Origin: Clostridiales bacterium | GTDB taxonomy: Bacteria > Bacillota > Clostridia > Peptostreptococcales > Anaerovoracaceae | Assembly (NCBI GenBank): GCA_009778945.1 | Contig: WRFF01000053.1 | Location: 1-9,689, forward strand | Reading direction: 5' to 3' | Length of the DNA: 9,689 bases | Shown here: positions 5,722 through 9,689 of the stretch, piece by piece | How the letters are laid out: each line of letters opens with the position of its first letter | Position numbering within the stretch: position 1 is the stretch's first letter | Program-made: the position numbers and the translations under genes | Notes under the pieces: generated by a model | What the model saw: the letters and a program-made list of their open reading frames with translations, nothing else | What the model was told of the DNA's origin: nothing | Database searches by the model: none

Positions 5722-6798
5722 TTGCGTATTGAGATCGGGGAAAACGACGCGGGGAGAAGACTTGACCGTTTTTTGAAACGGTATCTTCGAAGCGCGCCGC
5801 TTTCTTTGATTTACCGGCTTATCCGCAAGGACGTGAAGGTAAACGGCCGGCGGGCGGACGCGGAGACTTTGCTCGAAACCGGCGACGTCGTCGAACTTTT
5901 TCTGAGCGGGGAGCGGCTGCGGGAGCTCGCGCCGGCGCGGGCCGGCGCAAAAAGCCGCAGGCAATTCGGTATCGTTTACGAAGACGCGCAAATCCTCGCC
6001 GTGAACAAGCCGTATGGCCTGCTCACGCACGGCGACGGCCTTGAACAAAAAAATACGCTCGCGAATCAAATTCTTGCTTATTTTGTTGAAAACGGGGTAT
6101 ATAATCCTCATAGGGATTTTTCGTTTTCGCCGGCGCCGGCGAACCGGCTTGACCGAAACACTACCGGCCTTATTGTGTTCGGGAAGACGCTGCCGGCCCT
6201 TCAGGCACTCACAGCGATGTTTCGCTCGGGGCATGAAAATCCCTGCGTGGAAAAAGCTTATCTCTCGATCGTTTCCGGAGAGCTCGCCGCGCCGTTGCGG
6301 CTGCGCGGCAAGATGAGCCGGGACGAGCGGACAAATACGACCGTCGTCCGAGAGGTTGGCTCTCCGGAGGGATTGTTGATGGCGACGGACATCCGTCCGC
6401 TTGCGACAAACGGCGGGTATACGCTCGTCGAAGCGATCCTGCTGACCGGGCGCACGCATCAGATCCGCGCGCAGCTTGCCGCCGCAGGCTATCCGGTAAT
6501 CGGTGACCGCAAATACGGGAGCCCGGCAATAAACAGGGAGTTCACAAAACGCTTTGCGCTCGACTCACAGTTGCTCCACGCGTATCGCCTCACGATCCGC
6601 CGGGGACTTGGGATATTGGAACCGCTTACGGGCAGGGTACTGGAGGCGCCGGTTCCGCCGCGCTTCTCGGAGATTGCGGCAACGCTCGGGCTTGAAACGC
6701 CAAGGGCAGTGGCAACGACAACGGGCCGGCCCGCGCGCCGGGGGAAATCAAAAACAGGACAGGAACATTATGCAAAACAAACAGGTCATCTCAGATAA
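5722..6798 (+). CDS. RluA-family pseudouridine synthase (RluC/RluD type)
   Basis: This enzyme isomerises specific uridines in RNA, most likely 23S rRNA. Of its 358 residues, the N-terminal S4 RNA-binding domain (about 11-62) includes GRRLDRFLKRYL and VKVNGRRA. The catalytic domain begins near YEDAQILAVNKPYGLLTH (86-103) and contains NRLDRNTTGL (141-150), with Asp144 as catalytic nucleophile, and GRTHQIRAQLA (243-253). The C-terminal 30 residues are basic and low complexity. The start must be TTG at 5722: an in-frame stop lies at 5701-5703, no ATG or GTG lies between, and the S4 homology begins within a few residues. There is no clear Shine-Dalgarno, so translation is probably coupled to fba, whose stop is 11 nt upstream. 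The gene overlaps lepB by 29 bp. Target uridine cannot be read from the sequence. Confidence 0.93.
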   Translation: MRIEIGENDAGRRLDRFLKRYLRSAPLSLIYRLIRKDVKVNGRRADAETLLETGDVVELFLSGERLRELAPARAGAKSRRQFGIVYEDAQILAVNKPYGLLTHGDGLEQKNTLANQILAYFVENGVYNPHRDFSFSPAPANRLDRNTTGLIVFGKTLPALQALTAMFRSGHENPCVEKAYLSIVSGELAAPLRLRGKMSRDERTNTTVVREVGSPEGLLMATDIRPLATNGGYTLVEAILLTGRTHQIRAQLAAAGYPVIGDRKYGSPAINREFTKRFALDSQLLHAYRLTIRRGLGILEPLTGRVLEAPVPPRFSEIAATLGLETPRAVATTTGRPARRGKSKTGQEHYAKQTGHLR

Positions 6799-7477
6799 GG
6801 AAATTCTTAAAAAGAACGAGGAAACTACGGGCAGGAGCGCCCTTCTCCTTTTGCGCGACGTGGCGATCGCGCTTGTAATCATCATCGTCATTCTGCAGTT
6901 TGTAAAACCGACAATCGTCTTTGAGCATTCAATGCAGGACACCCTGCAGCCGCGCGATTACGTCCTGCTTGCAAAACAGGCCTATCGTACGCACGCGCCC
7001 GAGCGCGGCGACATCGTCGTCTTTCGCTCCAACCTGCCCAACGATACCGGCGGCGGCACAAAAGATCTCATCAAGCGCGTGATCGGGCTGCCCGGAGAGA
7101 CGGTCGAAGTCCGGGACGGTTCTGTCTATATCAATGGAAAGCCGCTCATGGAGGATTATACAAAAGACGGGACAACGGACGGAGCGATGGCGCCGATGAA
7201 AATCCCGGCAGGAGAATATTTCATGATGGGCGACAACCGCCAGGTCAGCGATGACAGCCGTGATCCCCAGGTAGGCTGCATTCCGGAGAAAGACATTCTC
7301 GGGAGAGTATTTTTCCGGCTTTTCCCGATCAGCCGGGCCGGCGGTATTTATGGGAATCTGAACGCATACAATCTGGACAGCACAGTGAATAATGGGGTGA
7401 ACAGCACAACGAACGGAACGGTAAACAGCGCAGGTATCGCGGGGGATACGGGCGGCGCAACCAGTGCGGCGTCATGA
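6770..7477 (+). CDS. lepB: Type I signal peptidase
   Basis: This membrane serine protease removes signal peptides from secreted proteins. It has 235 residues: a short charged cytoplasmic N-terminus, one transmembrane segment (about 28-46) and an extracytoplasmic catalytic domain. HSMQDTL (53-59) carries the nucleophile Ser54, and IKRVIGLPGE (101-110) holds the general-base Lys102. GDNRQVSDDSRD (154-165) is the conserved box E. The residue before the nucleophile's usual Gly/His context and the Pro of SMxPTL are changed, as happens in clostridial enzymes. After the domain ends near residue 195, a roughly 40-residue Asn/Thr/Ser/Gly-rich tail follows, which the family does not need. I start at ATG 6770 because AGGA lies 5 nt upstream; the frame is open further upstream but only inside the preceding gene. 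It overlaps that gene by 29 bp and smpB by ATGA. Confidence 0.94.
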   Translation: MQNKQVISDKEILKKNEETTGRSALLLLRDVAIALVIIIVILQFVKPTIVFEHSMQDTLQPRDYVLLAKQAYRTHAPERGDIVVFRSNLPNDTGGGTKDLIKRVIGLPGETVEVRDGSVYINGKPLMEDYTKDGTTDGAMAPMKIPAGEYFMMGDNRQVSDDSRDPQVGCIPEKDILGRVFFRLFPISRAGGIYGNLNAYNLDSTVNNGVNSTTNGTVNSAGIAGDTGGATSAAS

Positions 7478-7947
7478 AAAAACATCCCAACCGAAAAATG
7501 CTGGCCGTCAACAAATCGGTGCGCCACGATTATTTCATCGAGGAGACGCTGGAAGTCGGACTCGAACTGACGGGGACGGAAATCAAATCCCTGCGCCAAG
7601 GCAAGGTAAGCCTTGGCGAGAGTTATGTGCGCATCGCGGGCGGCGAACTGTTCGTGTTCGGCATGAATATCAAACCCTACGAACAGGGAAACCGTTTCAA
7701 CGTGGATCCGCTGCGTCCGCGCAGGCTCCTCGCGCATAAAAAAGAGATTCGCAAACTGGACGCGGAAGTGCGGCGCGAAGGCATGACGATCGTCCCGCTC
7801 TCGATCTATCTCGACGGCCGCGGCTTCGCGAAGATGGAGATCGCGCTCGCGCGCGGCAAGAAACTCTACGACAAGCGCGAGACGATCGCGAAGCGCGACG
7901 CCGAACGGCATATCCGGCAGACAATGAAACAGCGGGAACAGAGATGA
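7474..7947 (+). CDS. smpB: SsrA-binding protein SmpB
   Basis: SmpB binds tmRNA and delivers it to stalled ribosomes in trans-translation. The 157 residues are full length. RHDYFIEETLEVGLELTGTE (17-36) and IKSLRQGKVSLGESY (37-51) match the OB-fold core. KPYEQGNRFN (67-76), RRLLAHKKEI (83-92) and GKKLYDKRE (128-136) match the RNA-binding surface and the start of the C-terminal tail. The tail (about 137-157) is Lys/Arg-rich, as expected for the part that enters the mRNA channel. Two commonly conserved spots differ: NKSV replaces NRKA near the N-terminus, and NIKPY replaces HISPY. The ATG overlaps the lepB stop (ATGA) with no obvious Shine-Dalgarno, so coupling to lepB is likely. The tmRNA gene, often near smpB, is not in this window. 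Confidence 0.97.
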   Translation: MKKHPNRKMLAVNKSVRHDYFIEETLEVGLELTGTEIKSLRQGKVSLGESYVRIAGGELFVFGMNIKPYEQGNRFNVDPLRPRRLLAHKKEIRKLDAEVRREGMTIVPLSIYLDGRGFAKMEIALARGKKLYDKRETIAKRDAERHIRQTMKQREQR

Positions 7948-8615
7948 CGGATCAATTCGCCCGCACAACCCTGCTGTTCGGGCAGGAAAAGATGGAGAAA
8001 CTCTTCGCCGCAAAAGTGGCGATTTTCGGCGTCGGCGGCGTCGGCGGGTATGTGGCGGAAGCGCTTGCGCGTGCAGGTATCGGCCAGATCGATCTGTTCG
8101 ATAATGACACCGTCTCTCTCACCAACCTAAACCGGCAGATCGTCGCGCTGCACAGCACGATCGGGCAGTACAAAGTCGACGTGATGAAAGCGCGCATCCT
8201 CGATATCAACCCGGACTGCAAAGCCCGCGCGCACCGGCTGTTCTATATGCCGGAAACAGCGGACGAAACCGATCTTTCCGTTTATGATTATGTGGTCGAC
8301 GCGGTGGATACCGTGACCGCCAAGACCGAACTGATCGTGCGTGCAAAAGCGGCCGGCGTGCCGGTCATCTCCTCCATGGGTGCGGCGAACAAACTGGATC
8401 CTTCACGCTTTTTTGTCGCGGATATCTACAAAACGGAGACGGACCCGCTCGCGAAAGCGCTGCGGGGTGAACTGCGCGCGCGCGGCGTCGAGGGAGTGAA
8501 GGTCGTTTATTCCAAGGAACCGCCTGTAAGCCAATTCCCCGCAAGCAACTCCTTTGTGCCGCCCGCGCTGGGCTTAGTCCTCGCCGCGGAAGTGGTGAAA
8601 GACTTGGTCCGCTGA
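7944..8615 (+). CDS. tcdA: tRNA threonylcarbamoyladenosine dehydratase (TcdA, ThiF/E1-like)
   Basis: TcdA uses ATP to cyclise t6A37 of ANN-decoding tRNAs to ct6A. The 223-residue protein begins with RTTLLFGQEKMEKL, then the nucleotide-binding GVGGVGGY (29-36), LFDNDTVSLTNLNRQ (51-65) with Asp54, Asn63 and Arg64 of the E1 adenylation site, Lys77 in the QYK segment, and VVDAVDTV (117-124). SSMGAANKLDP (143-153) and the C-terminal NSFVPPALGL (202-211) are typical of the TcdA/YgdL branch, distinguishing it from ThiF and MoeB, which carry a zinc-binding CxxC pair that is absent here. The ATG overlaps the smpB stop (ATGA). A weak GGGA lies 10 nt upstream. The 3' end overlaps the convergent uvrC by 42 bp. 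Whether a sulfur-transfer partner exists nearby cannot be seen. Confidence 0.93.
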   Translation: MTDQFARTTLLFGQEKMEKLFAAKVAIFGVGGVGGYVAEALARAGIGQIDLFDNDTVSLTNLNRQIVALHSTIGQYKVDVMKARILDINPDCKARAHRLFYMPETADETDLSVYDYVVDAVDTVTAKTELIVRAKAAGVPVISSMGAANKLDPSRFFVADIYKTETDPLAKALRGELRARGVEGVKVVYSKEPPVSQFPASNSFVPPALGLVLAAEVVKDLVR

Positions 8616-9689
8616 TTTCTGATTCATGCCGGGTACGGCGGCAAGTTCGTCCGCGCTCGCGTTTCTGATCCCCTCTATATCGCCGAATTTCAACAGCAGC
8701 GCAGCGCGCCGTTTTTCCCCAATGCCGGAAATATCATTCAGCTCGGAATATACCGCCCGTTTGCCGCGCAGGCTGCGGTGGTATTCGACCGCGAAGCGGT
8801 GTACTTCCTCCTGAATCGTCCCGATCAGATGAAAGAGGTCGGGGAAGCCCGCGAGGTCGGTTTCGATAAAAGCCCTTGCGTCATCGGATTCGGAGAAAGC
8901 CCCCGTATCGTCCCCATTGTCCCGCGCTACAAGGCCGCGCGTGCGGTGCTTGTCGTCCTTCACCATGCCGAGCACAGGGATGCCCACATTCAGGGCGGAG
9001 AGCGCCTGTTCCGCCGCCGCAACATGTCCGCGCCCGCCATCAATCAGGAGGATATCGGGAAGTTCGTCAAACCCCTTCTCCCCGGCAAGCCCGCGCCGGA
9101 AGCGGCGGACCAGGACTTCCTGGATCGCGCCGTAGTCATCAGCGCCGTCCTCAGACCGGATCTTGAAACGGCGGTAATCCCTCCGGCTTTTTTCCGCGCC
9201 GCGAAAGGCCACCATCGCGCCGACGCTGTCCGCCCCGCCCGTATGGCTGATATCATAGGCTTCGATGCGCGGTTCGGCCGCACCGGCGTCTTTAGCGGCG
9301 CCCGCGATTTGCAAGAGCTGCCCAATCGCGGCCGCATCTTTTTCCTGCCGCACAGCCATCAGGCCCGCGCGCAGTTCCGCGGACTCGCGCACATCTTTTT
9401 GCGCGAGCAGAAGCAAGTCATGCTTTTTCCCACGCTCGGGTATGGTGAGCCGGACGCGCGTATGGGGACGGTTCTCTGTGCCCTGACCGCTTTCTTGCGA
9501 AACGGCATGGCCAGAGCTCAGAAAACCGCCCCCCTTGTCCGCTCCGCCCTCATTGCCTTTATCCGTATCCGCAAAACCCGCGGCGGCCTCCGAAAGATAG
9601 GCCTCGATTGCCGCCCCATCGTCGACAGGCTCTTCGAGCAGGATCTCCTTCGGCAGGATCGTCTGATTGGCGTAATACTGCTTCAAAAA
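8574..9689 (-). CDS. uvrC: Excinuclease ABC subunit C, C-terminal part (5' end outside the window)
   Basis: UvrC makes the dual incisions of nucleotide excision repair. The frame is open to the right edge, and the first codons read FLKQYY, a conserved point well inside UvrC, so the GIY-YIG nuclease and UvrB-binding parts are outside. Counting from the Leu of that motif as 1, the RNase H-like endonuclease domain shows IEAYDISHTGG (141-151, Asp145), DDYGAIQE (183-190) and ILLIDGGRG (212-220, Asp216), KDDKHRTRGL (243-252) and EYHRS (301-305). Tandem helix-hairpin-helix motifs follow: ISGIGEKRRAALL (319-331) and VPGMNQKSADQVF (351-363). Two non-conserved insertions stand out: about 42 residues rich in Gly, Asp and Ser (36-77; 9456-9581) and about 18 rich in Asp (254-271; 8874-8927). 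The catalytic residues are intact, so the protein is probably active. Its last 42 bp overlap tcdA on the other strand. Confidence 0.95.
   Translation of the reverse strand, partial: FLKQYYANQTILPKEILLEEPVDDGAAIEAYLSEAAAGFADTDKGNEGGADKGGGFLSSGHAVSQESGQGTENRPHTRVRLTIPERGKKHDLLLLAQKDVRESAELRAGLMAVRQEKDAAAIGQLLQIAGAAKDAGAAEPRIEAYDISHTGGADSVGAMVAFRGAEKSRRDYRRFKIRSEDGADDYGAIQEVLVRRFRRGLAGEKGFDELPDILLIDGGRGHVAAAEQALSALNVGIPVLGMVKDDKHRTRGLVARDNGDDTGAFSESDDARAFIETDLAGFPDLFHLIGTIQEEVHRFAVEYHRSLRGKRAVYSELNDISGIGEKRRAALLLKFGDIEGIRNASADELAAVPGMNQKSADQVFHHFRGED

Noticed and set aside
6086..6105. TATAAT at 6100-6105 inside the pseudouridine synthase gene as an internal promoter for lepB
   Set aside because: The nearest TTGAAA is only 8 bp upstream and no -35 lies at 16-18 bp; the element is within a coding region far from lepB.
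5458..6459. A 333-codon open frame on the - strand across fba and the pseudouridine synthase gene
   Set aside because: It crosses two conserved + strand genes, has no motif and no plausible ribosome site.
7348..8013. A 221-codon open frame on the - strand across lepB, smpB and tcdA
   Set aside because: Antisense to three overlapping conserved genes; no family resemblance.

Overview
The window is a gene-dense piece of bacterial chromosome, with no RNA gene, CRISPR array, prophage or transposase gene visible. Base composition is GC-rich in the genes and clearly AT-rich in the one sizeable intergenic region. The gene set suggests a GC-rich, Gram-positive member of the Bacillota, probably a Clostridia lineage. 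It includes a single-TM type I signal peptidase, class II fructose-bisphosphate aldolase, a divergent EF-G paralogue, a short MltG-like membrane protein without a catalytic domain, and an SH3b lipoprotein. The phylum is an inference from gene content and protein style; no marker here fixes a genus.

Layout. The left end holds the 3' part of radA (+), whose start lies outside the window. It faces a convergent two-gene minus-strand unit made of an EF-G-like GTPase (about 3980 to 2037) followed 36 bp later by an SH3b-domain lipoprotein (2000 to 1320). A 235-bp AT-rich region (3981-4215) separates this unit from a divergent plus-strand cluster. It carries candidate promoters in both directions, a 13-bp-arm inverted repeat and an exact 12-nt direct repeat. 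The plus-strand cluster has six tightly packed genes: mltG-like, fba, an RluA-family pseudouridine synthase, lepB, smpB and tcdA. Gaps between them are 16 and 11 bp, then overlaps of 29 bp, 4 bp (ATGA) and 4 bp (ATGA). This looks like one operon with translational coupling. The right end is the 3' part of uvrC (-), which overlaps tcdA tail to tail by 42 bp.

Functionally this is housekeeping: DNA repair (RadA, UvrC), translation and its quality control (EF-G-like, RluA-type, SmpB, TcdA), protein export (LepB), glycolysis (Fba) and envelope proteins (MltG-like, lipoprotein). I found no convincing new biological system. The items most worth a second look are the divergent promoter region, the Shine-Dalgarno sequence in a hairpin loop before the lipoprotein, the non-canonical GTPase motifs of the EF-G paralogue, the lipoprotein's His/Cys module, and the recurring low-complexity Gly/Ala/Thr/Asn/Asp insertions and tails in otherwise conserved proteins.
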